Shown: positions 1-11,615 of the stretch, one piece after another
Layout of the letters: every line of letters begins with the position of its first letter
How positions within the stretch are numbered: position 1 is the stretch's first letter
Source of the DNA: Turnera subulata
Lineage: Eukaryota > Streptophyta > Magnoliopsida > Malpighiales > Passifloraceae
Direction of reading: 5' to 3'
Length of the DNA stretch: 64,000 bases
Assembly: GCA_028386065.3 (NCBI GenBank)
Contig: JAKUCV010001361.1
Span: 154,967-218,966 of the forward strand
Translations under genes and position numbers: made by a program
The notes under the pieces: generated by a model
The model's database searches: none
Seen by the model: only the letters and a program-made list of their open reading frames with translations
Told to the model about the DNA's origin: nothing

Positions 1-459
1 CAAGCATATTAAAAGAGCAGCCAATGTTGTGCTGATGTAGGCACATTGAGTGGAATTAGCTTACGAACTATTTTGACCCCTTAAATTAATATTGAGGTGT
101 TGTGCTTTGAATTCAGAAATTTCTGGTCCAAAAACCAAGTTGTCAAAATGATGCTAGGCCGGCCTTTGATTCAGTCTCGGTGGTTGGTATAAGAGTGAAT
201 GGGTCCCTTTATGCCAAAGTCAAACTGAAAATTACCCCCGTATTTTCATCGGCCTCTGCTTTAGTCCCTAATGATTTGTCAATTTTGCTTTACAATATGA
301 TACTGCCGATAACCTTTTTGCTCAATGTTAGCCAGCTTGTGGAAACTAATTAATACATTATTTTTGTTACATCATAAATTAGAAACTACCCACATTCCCT
401 ATCCAAAACAGCTTCAATCCTACCCATCAATGGAACCCATGACTCCTTGAAAATTTATT
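1..459. other. Left flank without a recognisable gene
   Basis: AT-rich sequence up to the first solo-LTR boundary. No open frame with a recognisable domain was seen, and no RNA gene. Confidence 0.6.
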
Positions 460-1039
460 TGAAACGCCCCGACCCGTATTTACCGTACATAATAAACACG
501 TGTCGGAACTGTAACGACCCAACCAAACAAAGCCCAGCATACAGTATATACATCAGTAAACAGCCCAAAATATAAACATCAATAACATCACAACCGGCCC
601 AAGGCCCAACAATAATCATTAAGTAGCACAGCGGAAGACTTAATAACACATAAAGACACTGTATGCGACATTGATGCAAACTAATGGATCCGAGTCCTGT
701 CCAAGGGATAACGTCGCAGCCTGTCTGGAATGCATCAAACCTGAACCACAAATAACTCAATCTACGGGATGAAAGCCCGCAGGTGAGGGGTGAGTCCGAA
801 GTGCCCACCAACCATGGATAGACAAACAATATGCAATACTATAAATTACTCAAGGTCGAAAACAGGCATAACAGCCAAACACACCAAACCAAAAGACACG
901 ACTTAAAACTGGTCCAAGACCAAAAAGACTCAAATAAAAATCCAATTTCCAATTTTATCTTTCCGGGCCCCGTCACGGATAAGCTAGGGGTCAGACCTGG
1001 TTCTCAACATATTTCGGGTGCCAGACCAAACCAAGAGAG

Positions 1040-1430
1040 CCCAGGGATCGACATCCCAAAAATAGTAACCCAGGGATAGACATCCCAAATATAATCACGG
1101 GATAGACATCCCAAGCATAGACATGCTTATCACAAGTAACCTAGGTCATGGCCACCACAAAACAGTCTTAAACCATCGAGTCGTACCACTACTTACCACG
1201 TGACAATTATATCATCATTATCCAAATCCAAATCTCAGGGATCAACATCCCTAGCCAAAATACCGGGATAGACATCCCAATCCAAACAGAGGATCGACAT
1301 CCTTATCACATTTTATTATTTAATCCATTATTCGTTATACCAAAAAGACACAGTGATAAACACCCAAAAACTCAATGCACAGGGATAAACATCCCAAAAT
1401 CAATCAAGACACTGGGATAAACATCCCGAA
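1040..1430 (-). repeat. Array of GGGATnnnnATCCC-type inverted repeats in the outer LTR
   Basis: About eight or nine copies of a 14-bp interrupted palindrome occur here, such as GGGATAGACATCCC, GGGATCAACATCCC and GGGATAAACATCCC, separated by unrelated sequence. The same motif is arrayed at the corresponding place in the other solo LTRs of the window. Confidence 0.85.
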
Positions 1431-4400
1431 ACAAACCACAACAAATGCATCAAACAACAGTGCAACAATCATCATACACAATAACCGAGTAATATAGGCA
1501 CATGTTGAAAGAAATCCATCATCACCTTAGCCGATTACTCAACTCTGAAGACAATGACCAGTCCATAGCCGGCTCCTCGGGAAACTGCCCGATATCAAAA
1601 CCTATACAACAATACAACATGCTCACATAAATACACATAATCGGTATACTATGATGCCAATACTGCGAAATATACCTATGTTAGTAACTGGGCATGCAAA
1701 CTTGACAATCAAATGCAGCGGAAAAACCCAGAAACCATGGAGGATCCAAGTGAAAGTAACTAAACCGAATAACAATTTTTGCGTACCTGAATCAGTTGAG
1801 ATCTTTCACTCAACTGCTGTGCCGAATCAGCTAGAGCCGGAAAGAAATCCCGCCCCTCTACGGTATCCACACGAACTGTCGATCTCTGGTCGGAAAACAT
1901 CTCGTGATCTCTAACCCGAGCACTCCCGAACCGTTGTGCTAGCTACGGATTTCCGGGAGCTATGTGGTGTTTCTTTCTTTCTCAAAGAATGGGTGTGTAA
2001 TCTGAATTGTGTGTGAATTGTAACGCCCCGGATTTTCGGTATTTAATTCTGTGAAATTTTCGAAAATTTTGGGATCTAATTTCCAACTATGCCCTCACAG
2101 AATTCACGGGAACTATTTTCTTGTTCTTAATAAATTTATTTCTAGTATGGTTCAATCATTTATTCCCAAGTATTAATTTTGTTTAGCATTTAATAGTGTT
2201 CTGGATTAAAACACAAGATGGGGTGTAGTTTTTACTAAAACTACGTAGTTTTGGTAGAGCCAAAACCTAAAACACACAAAAGGATGCGTTTTGACTTTGA
2301 GGTTGACCAGAGGAGGGGCTTGAAGACGAAGTGACGTCGTTTGGAAGCAAAACGATGCCGTTTTGCTTTTGACGAAAGCTCTAGCCCTAGAGTGCGCTTA
2401 TATAATCTTTCTTTTCTCTCTCTCTCCTCCCCACTTCTCTTTCTCTCCCGACGGCTCACCCCCACGCTGTAACAGCCCGGGCAAAAATTTTGGATTTTTA
2501 CCGGACTGTAAAAGTCTTTTTACCATGATTTACTGTTGAATTAATCTTGGGTAATTAATTCAAGGTAAATCTGGCGTCGTTTTTCGAAACCGAGAGTTTT
2601 CCCGCGCTCGTGATTTTTCCGTGGATTTTTCGGACCTAAGTTGGTATTTTTCGGGTCTCGGATCTTCGGAAAAATCACACCGAAAAATAACTTAGTGGGT
2701 GTATCAGTTATTTTCTGGTCCGATTTGGACACGGCCCTGCATAGTGGAGCCGCCTCTTACCTGTGCTCCCGTGACGTCCCTGTGAAGCCTGTGATTTCCT
2801 TCCTTTTTCCCGTGACTCTGCATTTTCTCTGCCTGCAACCCATTTCTTTCCCCTGCACTCATCATCCTCACCATCATCTCCTGCAAACAATCTTGCCAAC
2901 TAACCGTTCCTTTCCTGCACCTAAGAAATGAGAAGAAAAGGAACTAAAAAAAAGAAAACAACAATACAACAAACCACACACATACAACCGGCCACCACCC
3001 GTGCGACCGCCACCTTGCTCCTCCTCTTTGCCTCTTGTGCCCAGCCTTCTGGCGCCGCCGCTCTGCTCGCCGCCACCGGAAGACACAGGCGCCGTCCCCA
3101 CAAACTGCAGCAGCCGCCGGACGCGACACGACCACCGCACGCCTCACCAGTCGATAACTCCACCACGACCAGCGGCCAGCACCGTCGACGTCGAGCAGCA
3201 CCGGATAGAGGCAAGACATCCGGCGAGTCCTCTGTCCTTGACGTCGCCTCGCTCGTGCTGTGACCGACGCCGTCCTCCTTCGCGTCGAACCCTGCCTCAC
3301 GCCTGCAACCGTCGCCACCGCAGCAGCCGAGCACCACTCGCCTGCACGCCGCCTCTTTCCGCCACACCTGACTCGTCGCCAACTGAGCCTCACCTCACGA
3401 CACCACCGCGCAGGCGTAATCGCAGGTGAGCAGCCGAGGTCGAAGACGACCCAGGGTCGGGCCGTGGCTGCTGGGTCCAAGGCAAGGCTTGGTTTCGGGC
3501 CTGTTGACTTGGACAGTGGGCTTGGTCATCCATGGGTTAAATTGGGACTTGGGCTTAGTCTGATTCATCTAACTCAGCCCAGTTCTATTTTCTTTTGACA
3601 AAAAAGGCAATATATATAAATATGCACATAGTTACGTAAATATAGTTGTTAGGAATTTATAATTTTCTGGAAATAATAGGAACAATAATATATACATAAT
3701 ATGGGCACATGGCATGTATATGTATACCACGTAATTAACTTAAGGGAAGTAGGTAAATAATTTTTGGAAAAAATTATATACATGATTTAATTGGAAATAT
3801 TATGGGAAAATATGAGATATGGAAAATAAATAATATTTATGCATACGAGAATAATTTGGGAAATATATGTATGTGAATTTATAAATTCGTATTTATTTTC
3901 AGAAAATAAGTCATATAATTATATTCTCTGGAAATAATTTTCCAAAAATAATAATATTTAGTAATTAAATTTTGGCAAGTAATATATATCATGGAAATAA
4001 TTTTTGGGAAAATACATATATATGATATAATTTCTAGGAAAATTTTATTGTTATTATTTTGGAATACAAAGTATAATTACTCCAAAAATATATTTAAAGG
4101 AGAGTTTTAATTAAAGTATGGTACCGAAATTATATTCGGATATACGTACGGTATAATATTTTCGGTAAAAGATGATAATAAAAGATATGAACTGGGATGG
4201 GTTATTTCGCAGATTTGGCATCATAGCATACCGATTATGTGCATTTATGTGTATATATTGTTTTGCTGTATAGGTTCGGATATCTGGTAGTTTCCCGAGG
4301 ACCCAGCTTGGTACCGGTCATTGTCTCCAGAGTTGAGTAATCGGCAAAGGTGAGGATGGATTTCCTTCAATATGTGCCTGTATTACTCGGTTATTATGTT

Positions 4401-4444
4401 TTGATGATTATTGCATTGTTGGATGTTGCATTTGCTGTGGTTTG

Positions 4445-4830
4445 ATTCGGGATGTGTATCCCATGGTCTTGATTGTTGTCAGGATGTTTATCCCATGTTG
4501 GTTTTTGGATGTTTATCCTTGCGTCTTTTGGTTTAAAGTATAATGGAATTAATAATAAATTGTGATAAGGATGTCGATCCTTGATTTTGGATGGGATGTC
4601 TATCCCGGTATTTTGGTTAGGGATGTCGATCCCTACGATTTGATTTTGATGACGATAATATAATTGTCACGTGGTAAGTAGTGGTACGACTCGATGGTTT
4701 AAGACTGTTTCGTAGTGGCCGTGACCTGGGTTACTTGTGATAAGCATGTCTATGCTTGGGATGTCTATCCCGTGATTATTTTTGGGATGTCTATCCCTGG
4801 GTTCTTATTTTTGGGATGTCGATCCCTGGG
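4445..4830 (+). repeat. Array of GGGATnnnnATCCC-type inverted repeats in the plus-strand solo LTR
   Basis: About nine copies, including GGGATGTCTATCCC, GGGATGTCGATCCC and GGGATGTGTATCCC. This is the reverse-complement form of the motif in the minus-strand copies. Confidence 0.88.
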
Positions 4831-5515
4831 TTCTCTTGGATTTGGTCTGGCACCCGGAATGTGTTGATAACCAGGTCTGACCCCTAGCTTATCCGTGACA
4901 GGGCCCGGAAAGATAAAATTGGAAACTGGATTTTTTATTTGAGTCTTTTTGGTCTTGGACCGGTTTTAGGTCTTGTCTTTCGGTTTGGTATGTATTTGGT
5001 GGTTTTCACCTGTTTTTGGACTTTGAGTTATTATAGTTGCATATTGATTGTCTATCCTTCGTCGGTGAGCACTTCGGACTCACCCCTCACCTGCGGGCTT
5101 TCATCCCGTAGGATAGATTATTTGTGGTACAGGATTGTTGCATTCCAGACATGCTGCGGCGCTATCCCTTGGATAGGGCTCGGATCCATAGTTTACATCT
5201 ATGTCGCATACAGTGTTTTTGTTGTTAGAACTCATTCGTCATTGTCTCATTTTAGGGTTTTGATAATGACAAACCAACCATAGCTCAATTGATGACAACC
5301 TTGAAGCAAAAAGAAACCAATCAAAGGAGCAAAAGTCTAAAGAGAAAAGAGCACAAGGATTGAAGCAACAAGGATGAAGAATTATAGGAACTATCTATAT
5401 GAACTCCTTGTAAATGGTAACTCAAAACTTCCAAGTTATTAGCTCAAAACAAAACAAAAGTTACTCATGCATTTCATAGCATGCTTTCAGTCATAAAATT
5501 GATTTTTGAGTCCTA

Positions 5516-5879
5516 AACATCGATGTTATTTGCCTTCAAACAAATCAAACAATTGTCGTGGCTCAAGAACATCGATGTTGTGTCCAAAACATCGATGTTG
5601 TGTCCACAACATCGATGTTATGATATTTGTTTTCAAAATGGTTTTGCCGCAGCATTTAAACATCGATGTTGCCTCCTACAACATCGATGTTCTTAACAAA
5701 TCAACTTCATCATTTTTTTTGCGAAGCACCAAAACATCGATGTTGGGTTTGTAAACATCGATGTTGTCTATGAAAACATCGATGTTGATCAAACAAACAT
5801 CGATGTTTTATTAGCCGTTGGCTCAATTATTCAAATCCAACGGACAAACATCGATGTTGTGACCCCCAACATCGATGTT
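5516..5879 (+). repeat. Array of 12 AACATCGATGTT palindromes in the 5' LTR
   Basis: Perfect copies of the 12-bp palindrome start at 5516, 5568, 5588, 5608, 5659, 5680, 5733, 5754, 5775, 5796, 5847 and 5868. Within groups the spacing is 20 or 21 bp, about two turns of the helix. The array ends about 100 bp upstream of the TATA box, where proximal promoter elements would be expected. Confidence 0.97.
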
Positions 5880-5975
5880 GTGCCGTTGGAATCAAACAAC
5901 TTTTTCCACCAAGCATGCTATCTTGTCTAAAAGGTTTCAGAACTTGTCCCCAACGTCCATATGAGTTTTTGAAGC

Positions 5976-5984
5976 TATAAATAG
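5976..5984 (+). promoter_or_regulatory. LTR TATA box
   Basis: TATAAATAG lies 97 bp after the last palindrome of the array and is identical in the 3' LTR (16093-16101). It is the likely core promoter of the retrotransposon RNA. Confidence 0.8.
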
Positions 5985-6514
5985 AGGCTTTAAACCTCTA
6001 TTTCCATAGATTTTCCCTTCATACATTCAAGCATTTATTTGAAAATCATTCAATCAATTTTTGAGCTAATATCTTGTGAGATTATAGAGTTGCTTCATTA
6101 AGCTTTCATTTGTACTCATACCCACTCTTCAAGAGAGTTTTGTTTGAGAGATTGAGAGTGTTGTAACACACTATAAGGGAGGTCTGTTCCCTTGAGAGAA
6201 GTCTTGAAGTGAGGTATCTTCAAGCAAGAGTGTTGAGGTTTATGTGACTTGAACTCTCAGGTTTAGGATTCTTGTGATTAGAATTCCTAGGTTGTAAACG
6301 GTTTGTTAAGCACCCGGAAGCTTAACCTAGATAGTGAACTCTTCAAGTGAACCTTGAAGGACTGTATTAGCCACAAATTAGTTGTGTGTGAACCAGTATA
6401 AAAATCCTTATGTCCCTCATTCTTTCTATTCCACATTTACTTCCTGCAAATATTTTCGGTTTTTAGGTCATAAGCTATTCACGCCCCCTTAGCTTAAGCC
6501 TTCTGTGTCTAACA

Positions 6515-6529
6515 ATTGGTAGCGGAGCC
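6515..6529 (+). other. Primer-binding site of the Copia element
   Basis: ATTGGTAGCGGAGCC directly follows the 5' LTR. It resembles the usual initiator-tRNA-Met primer site (TGGTATCAGAGC) but differs in the middle, so either the primer is a variant or the site has drifted. Confidence 0.7.
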
Positions 6530-6569
6530 TAACTCTCTGAAAGACTTAACCGTTTGAGAGAAACTTTCC

Positions 6570-8324
6570 ATGGCTTCTTCAAGTAATTATGCAGGACTCT
6601 TCGAAGGACAATCAACCACTCGTCCACCGCTGTTTGATGGCACTAATTACAGCTACTGGAAGGAGAGGATGAGAATTTTTCTCCAATCTAACAACTATGC
6701 TCTTTGGCGAATCATGAAGATTGGAGAGCAAATTCCGACGAAGAAAGTTGGTGAAATCACAGTGCCAAAGACGGAGGAGGAGTATAACGCTGCAGATATT
6801 ACGATAGTTGAAAACAACGCTAAATCAATCAACATGCTTTATTATGCAGTGAACCCAGATGATTACCGAAAAATCTCTTGCTGCACAACCGCAAAAGAAA
6901 TGTGGGATAAGCTGGAGGTCACCTACGAAGGAACCGATCAAGTCCGAGAGGCCAAAATCGACTCCCTCACTGCAGATTACGAACTCTTTCGAATGAAGGA
7001 GAACGTGGGAATAGAGGAGATGTTTGAACAATTTTCTAAAATCATAAACAACCTTCATGCTCTCAAGAAGGTCTACTCCGACAAGGACTTGGTCAGAAAA
7101 GTCCTTAGATGCCTCACTCCCGAATGGCGTTCTAAAGCCAACGCAATCTATGAAAATATTAGGACATCGAACACAACCATTGACAGTCTTAGAGGTAATC
7201 TTCTAACCTATGAAACTACTATTCTTAAACCCTCTTTACAGGAACCAAAGAAGAAGAACATAGCTCTCAAAGCTTCCACCTCCAAGACGCAAGAGCTCAC
7301 TGAATCGGACTCTAGCGATGACGATCAAGAACTCGGACTTGTCACCAGTAAAATACACAAATTCATGAAGAAAGAATATGAAAGGAAAGGAAGGAAGACG
7401 TCCGGTCCACCTAAGTGCTATGGATGTGGAGAGGTTGGGCACATCAAGCCTAAGTGCCCCAAGGCAAAGGGGGGAAAAGAAAAGAAGCCCTACAAGAAGC
7501 AAAGGGCATATATCTTTTGGGGAGGCGATTCCGGCGATGAATCATCCGATAGTGATGAAGAAGAAACGGCCAACCTATGTCTCATGGCACGAGAGGAAGA
7601 ACCGGAAGAGGTAAGTACTTCTCACCCAAGCGAAGATTATACTTTTGAAGAATTGCAAGATGCATTTAATGAGCTTTATGATAAATACATCTTGGCATCT
7701 AGAGCTAATAAGGGCTTAAAGAAACAACTTGAAACTCTAGAGAATGATATGAAGAAAGTGTCAAGTGAAAATGAAAAGCTTAAAGAGGAGAATAAGTTTT
7801 GCAGAAAGAGCAGTGCTAATAAACCAGAAAGTCCAATTAAGGAATGTGCATCATGCAAATCACTAAAGGAACAAATTGGAGAACTAGAAACAAAAACTAG
7901 GGAGTGTTCATCGTGTGAGACATTAAAAGAACAAGTTAATGAACTTGAAACAACACTAAAGAAATTTAACACCCCTCAAAAGAACTTGAATTCTCTGTTA
8001 GATAATTTGCAATCAACCAAACATGGAGTAGGATTCAAAAATGAGCCTAAGAAGAAGAAAATTGAGACTAAACTTAGGAAACCTAAGGTTCAATCTAAGG
8101 AAAACAAGGTGAGTAAAGTGCACAAATATAGGCAATATAGTAACTATTATCAACCTAGAAGGATGCACAATCCAAATGTCATTTGTCATTATTGCAATAG
8201 AATAGGACATATTGCTCCCGTTTGCTTTACTAGGCATAGGCATTGGGCGCAAGAAGAAGCTCATTACCGCTATGCTCCTAACACTCAAGGACCCAAGAAG
8301 ATTTGGGTACCAAAATCTCATTGA
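6570..8324 (+). CDS. Gag polyprotein of the Sirevirus-like element
   Basis: This 584-residue frame starts at an ATG 55 bp after the LTR. Residues about 15-230 have the Copia gag fold (DUF4219/UBN2 type, with the FDGTNYSYWKERM motif near the start). It forms the virus-like particle that packages the element's RNA. A first CCHC zinc knuckle (C-x2-C-x4-H-x4-C, CYGCGEVGHIKPKC) lies at about residue 283 and a second (CHYCNRIGHIAPVC) at about residue 539. Between them are an acidic stretch and a coiled-coil segment with a duplicated ECxSCxxLKEQ unit near residues 425-465. The extra length and second knuckle suit Sireviruses. The frame is intact and ends in TGA (8322-8324). Pol follows 19 bp later in another frame, so a Gag-Pol fusion would need recoding. 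Confidence 0.93.
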   Translation: MASSSNYAGLFEGQSTTRPPLFDGTNYSYWKERMRIFLQSNNYALWRIMKIGEQIPTKKVGEITVPKTEEEYNAADITIVENNAKSINMLYYAVNPDDYRKISCCTTAKEMWDKLEVTYEGTDQVREAKIDSLTADYELFRMKENVGIEEMFEQFSKIINNLHALKKVYSDKDLVRKVLRCLTPEWRSKANAIYENIRTSNTTIDSLRGNLLTYETTILKPSLQEPKKKNIALKASTSKTQELTESDSSDDDQELGLVTSKIHKFMKKEYERKGRKTSGPPKCYGCGEVGHIKPKCPKAKGGKEKKPYKKQRAYIFWGGDSGDESSDSDEEETANLCLMAREEEPEEVSTSHPSEDYTFEELQDAFNELYDKYILASRANKGLKKQLETLENDMKKVSSENEKLKEENKFCRKSSANKPESPIKECASCKSLKEQIGELETKTRECSSCETLKEQVNELETTLKKFNTPQKNLNSLLDNLQSTKHGVGFKNEPKKKKIETKLRKPKVQSKENKVSKVHKYRQYSNYYQPRRMHNPNVICHYCNRIGHIAPVCFTRHRHWAQEEAHYRYAPNTQGPKKIWVPKSH

Positions 8325-8343
8325 TTTGCTTTTGTAGGTATGC

Positions 8344-11300
8344 TTGAAGGCATCAAGTGTACTTTGGTACCTTGATAGCGGATGCTCCAAGCACATGACC
8401 GGAGAAGCATCCAATTTTCTACAAATTAAGCCATCAAATGGAGGAAACGTTGTCTTTGGAGACAACAACAAAGGAAAGATCATCGGCATTGGCTCGGTTG
8501 GTAAAAATGAATCTTCCTCCATTGATAATGTTTTACTTGTTAAAGGTCTTAAACACAATCTCTTGAGCATAAGTCAATTATGTGACAAGGGAAATCGTGT
8601 GATTTTTTATTCCAAGTCATGCACTGTAGAACGTCTTAGTGATAATAAGATCATTCTACGTGGTGATAGAATTGACAATATTTATATGGTTAACTTGGAA
8701 GAGTCTTCATCAGAGTTTTCAAAATGTCTAATGAGCAAAGAAGATGATATGTGGTTATGGCATCGTAGAATAGCCCACGTTAATATGAAGATGTTAAACA
8801 AATTGGTGACTCAAGACTTAGTGGTTGGTATTCCAAAGATTAAATTTGAGAAGGATTCTATATGTGATGCATGTCAAAAGGGGAAGCAAGTGAGAGCTTC
8901 GTTCAATTCCAAGAACGTTGTCTCAACATCTAGACCACTTCAACTTTTGCACATGGATCTCTTTGGTCCCACACAAACCAAAAGCTTTGGAGGTAACTAT
9001 TATGTCTTTGTAATTGTTGATGATTACACAAGATACACTTGGACCTTATTTCTTACACATAAAAGTGAAGTATTTAATGTTTTCAAGAGCTTTCTTAAGA
9101 AAGTTCAAAATGAAAAAGATTGTTCAATTGCTTGCATTAGAAGTGATCATGGAGGTGAATTCGAAAACAATCAATTTTCAACTTTTTGTGATAAACATGG
9201 CATTGAGCATGATTTCTCAGCCCCTCGGACACCACAACAAAATGGCGTTGTTGAACGCAAGAATCGGTGTCTTGAGGAAATGGCAAGAACAATGCTCAAT
9301 GAGGCTAAAATTCCTAAGTATTTCTGGGCTGATGCAGTGGGTACGGCCTGCTATGTGTTAAATCGAGCAATCATTAGGCCAATACTCATGAAAACGCCCT
9401 ATGAATTATACAAGGGAAGAAAGCCTAACATTTCTCATTTACGAGTATTTGGATGCAAATGTTTTGTTCATAATAATGGGAAAGACAATTTGGGAAAATT
9501 CGATGCAAAGTCTGATGAAGGCATCTTTCTCGGTTATTCATTGCGCAGCAAAGCGTATAGAGTCTTCAATAAACGAACTTTAAATGTTGAAGAATCCCCT
9601 CATGTTGTGTTTGCAGAAAATGATACTCGCTTGGCGAGAAAGGACTTTTGTGATGATCTTGTAGGTACACTTGAGAAGATATCCTTGGGCGACAAAGAAA
9701 AAGAAGAGCTAAGTCACTCACCCAAAGACAGCTCAAACGCGAAACAAACAACGGTTGATGTCAACCAAGAACTCCCTAGAGGATGGCGAGAATCGAAAGA
9801 CCATCCTCTTGAAACCGTAATTGGTGATATCAACCGCGGTGTAAGTACTCGCAATTCCCTTAGAGATACTGTAAGTCACATGGCATTTGTTTCACAAATT
9901 GAGCCAACAACCATTTCTGAAGCAATTAATGATGAACATTGGACCTTGGCTATGCAAGAAGAGCTAAACCAATTCAAACGTAATGATGTTTGGAAATTGG
10001 TTCCAAGGCCTATTGATCATACAATAATTGGCACGAAATGGGTGTTTAGAAATAAATTAGATGAAAATGGCATAATAACTAGAAATAAAGCTAGGTTAGT
10101 AGCAAAAGGTTATAATCAAGAAGAGGGAATCGATTTTGAAGAAACATATGCACCAGTTGCACGATTAGAAGCCATTCGCTTATTACTTGCATTTGCATCG
10201 TCAATGGACTTTAAGCTGTATCAAATGGATGTTAAAAGTGCATTTCTAAATGGCTTCATTCAAGAAGAAGTGTATGTTAATCAACCCCCAGGCTTTGAAG
10301 ATCATGCATTTCCTGATCATGTCTTCAAACTCAAGAAAGCACTCTATGGTCTTAAGCAAGCTCCTAGAGCTTGGTATGAACGCTTGAGCAAATTTCTTTT
10401 GGACAATGGGTTCAAAAAGGGAAAGGTGGATACTACACTCTCTATTAAAAGTAAAAACAATGACATCCTCTTAGTACAAATTTATGTAGATGACATCATT
10501 TTCGGTGCTACTAACATATCCTTGTGCAAGGAATTCTCTACTATGATGACCAGCGAATTTGAAATGTCCATGATGGGTGAATTTACTTTCTTTTTGGGAC
10601 TGCAAGTCAAACAAATGAAGGAAGGCACATTCTTCTCACAATCAAAGTATTGCAAGGAATTGCTTAAGCGCTTTGAAATGGACGGATCAAAGGAAATGGC
10701 CACACCTATGAGCACTTCTGTACTTCTAGATAAGGATGAGAAAGGTAAGGAAGTTGAGGTTAAAAGATATCGAGGTATGATCGGATCCCTTCTCTACTTA
10801 ACTGCAAGTAGGCCGGACATTATGTTTAGCGTTTGTTTATGTGCTAGGTATCAAGCATGCCCTAAAGAGTCTCATCTTAAGGCAATTAAAAGAATTATGA
10901 AATACCTAATAGGCACAATTAATGTTGGACTATGGTGTCCTAAAGGTTCTACACTTCAACTCATGGGCTATTCCGACTCAGACTTTGCAGGATGCAAACT
11001 AGATCGTAAGAGTACTAGTGGAACTTGTCACTTACTCGGGAGCTCCTTAGTTTCTTGGTTTAGTAAGAAACAAGCTAGTGTAGCATTATCCACCACCGAG
11101 GCAGAATACATTGCAGCTGGTAGTTGTTGTGCTCAAATTATTTGGATGAAACAACAATTAGAGGATTATGGTCTTAATATCAATCACATTCCTCTTAGGT
11201 GTGACAATACTAGTGCCATAAGTCTAACTAAAAATCCAATCTTACACTCAAGGACTAAACATATTGACATTAGACATCACTTTATTAGAGATCATGTTCT

Positions 11301-11433
11301 CAAGGGAGACATAGCTATTGAATTTGTGGACACAAAATTTCAATTAGCAGACATTTTTACAAAACCCTTGGAGCAAGAGTCATTCTTTCACATTCGTACT
11401 GAACTTGGCATTCTTGACTCTACAATAATTTAA
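8344..11433 (+). CDS. Pol polyprotein (protease, integrase, reverse transcriptase, RNase H)
   Basis: This 1029-codon frame has no internal stop. Domains in order: aspartic protease with [11 protein letters not shown] (catalytic Asp about residue 11); the pre-integrase zinc region with HRRIAHVN and CDACQKGK; integrase with [15 protein letters not shown] and [10 protein letters not shown] carrying the DDE residues; reverse transcriptase with the YVDD active site at about residues 714-717; RNase H with the [10 protein letters not shown] motif near residue 916. This order is diagnostic of Copia. The in-frame stretch opens after a TAG at 8335, and the coordinate given is a TTG, not an ATG. The first in-frame ATG lies after the protease aspartate. 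Pol therefore cannot start independently with an intact protease. Either frameshifting or readthrough joins it to Gag, or a small indel at about 8343 has broken the fusion. Confidence 0.93.
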   Translation: MKASSVLWYLDSGCSKHMTGEASNFLQIKPSNGGNVVFGDNNKGKIIGIGSVGKNESSSIDNVLLVKGLKHNLLSISQLCDKGNRVIFYSKSCTVERLSDNKIILRGDRIDNIYMVNLEESSSEFSKCLMSKEDDMWLWHRRIAHVNMKMLNKLVTQDLVVGIPKIKFEKDSICDACQKGKQVRASFNSKNVVSTSRPLQLLHMDLFGPTQTKSFGGNYYVFVIVDDYTRYTWTLFLTHKSEVFNVFKSFLKKVQNEKDCSIACIRSDHGGEFENNQFSTFCDKHGIEHDFSAPRTPQQNGVVERKNRCLEEMARTMLNEAKIPKYFWADAVGTACYVLNRAIIRPILMKTPYELYKGRKPNISHLRVFGCKCFVHNNGKDNLGKFDAKSDEGIFLGYSLRSKAYRVFNKRTLNVEESPHVVFAENDTRLARKDFCDDLVGTLEKISLGDKEKEELSHSPKDSSNAKQTTVDVNQELPRGWRESKDHPLETVIGDINRGVSTRNSLRDTVSHMAFVSQIEPTTISEAINDEHWTLAMQEELNQFKRNDVWKLVPRPIDHTIIGTKWVFRNKLDENGIITRNKARLVAKGYNQEEGIDFEETYAPVARLEAIRLLLAFASSMDFKLYQMDVKSAFLNGFIQEEVYVNQPPGFEDHAFPDHVFKLKKALYGLKQAPRAWYERLSKFLLDNGFKKGKVDTTLSIKSKNNDILLVQIYVDDIIFGATNISLCKEFSTMMTSEFEMSMMGEFTFFLGLQVKQMKEGTFFSQSKYCKELLKRFEMDGSKEMATPMSTSVLLDKDEKGKEVEVKRYRGMIGSLLYLTASRPDIMFSVCLCARYQACPKESHLKAIKRIMKYLIGTINVGLWCPKGSTLQLMGYSDSDFAGCKLDRKSTSGTCHLLGSSLVSWFSKKQASVALSTTEAEYIAAGSCCAQIIWMKQQLEDYGLNINHIPLRCDNTSAISLTKNPILHSRTKHIDIRHHFIRDHVLKGDIAIEFVDTKFQLADIFTKPLEQESFFHIRTELGILDSTII

Positions 11434-11615
11434 ATTCATGCATTCTTTCATCATAATTATCACACATACAAAGATCATAAAACCTGAATTTCTTCATTAC
11501 AATCACACACACACACTCACACTATTTCATAATATTACAATCACACACATGCTTACATTATTTATATTACAATCACACATATTTTTAAACATATATACCT
11601 ATCTTAATCTAGCTC
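11434..11615. other. Short non-coding spacer after pol
   Basis: AT-rich, with repeated CACACA/ATTACAATCACACA stretches. No coding signal was seen. Confidence 0.5.

Larger units (their letters stand above)
5223..6514 (+). repeat. 5' LTR of the Copia element
   Basis: This 1292-bp LTR is nearly identical to 15339-16631. It contains a palindrome array (5516-5879), a TATA box (5976-5984) and the leader that would start the genomic RNA. It begins TG and ends CA. Confidence 0.97.

Noticed and set aside
2921..3600. Overlapping long frames on both strands in a GC-rich stretch
   Set aside because: They arise from GC-rich LTR sequence (few stops in any frame), with no domain and strong bias to Arg, Pro, Ser and Ala. 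The region is part of the solo LTR 2468-16837.
4939..5283. A 114-codon frame in the solo LTR with related frames in other copies
   Set aside because: Recurs because the LTR recurs, and ends inside the Copia insertion. No evidence that it is translated; the conserved block is reported as a finding instead.
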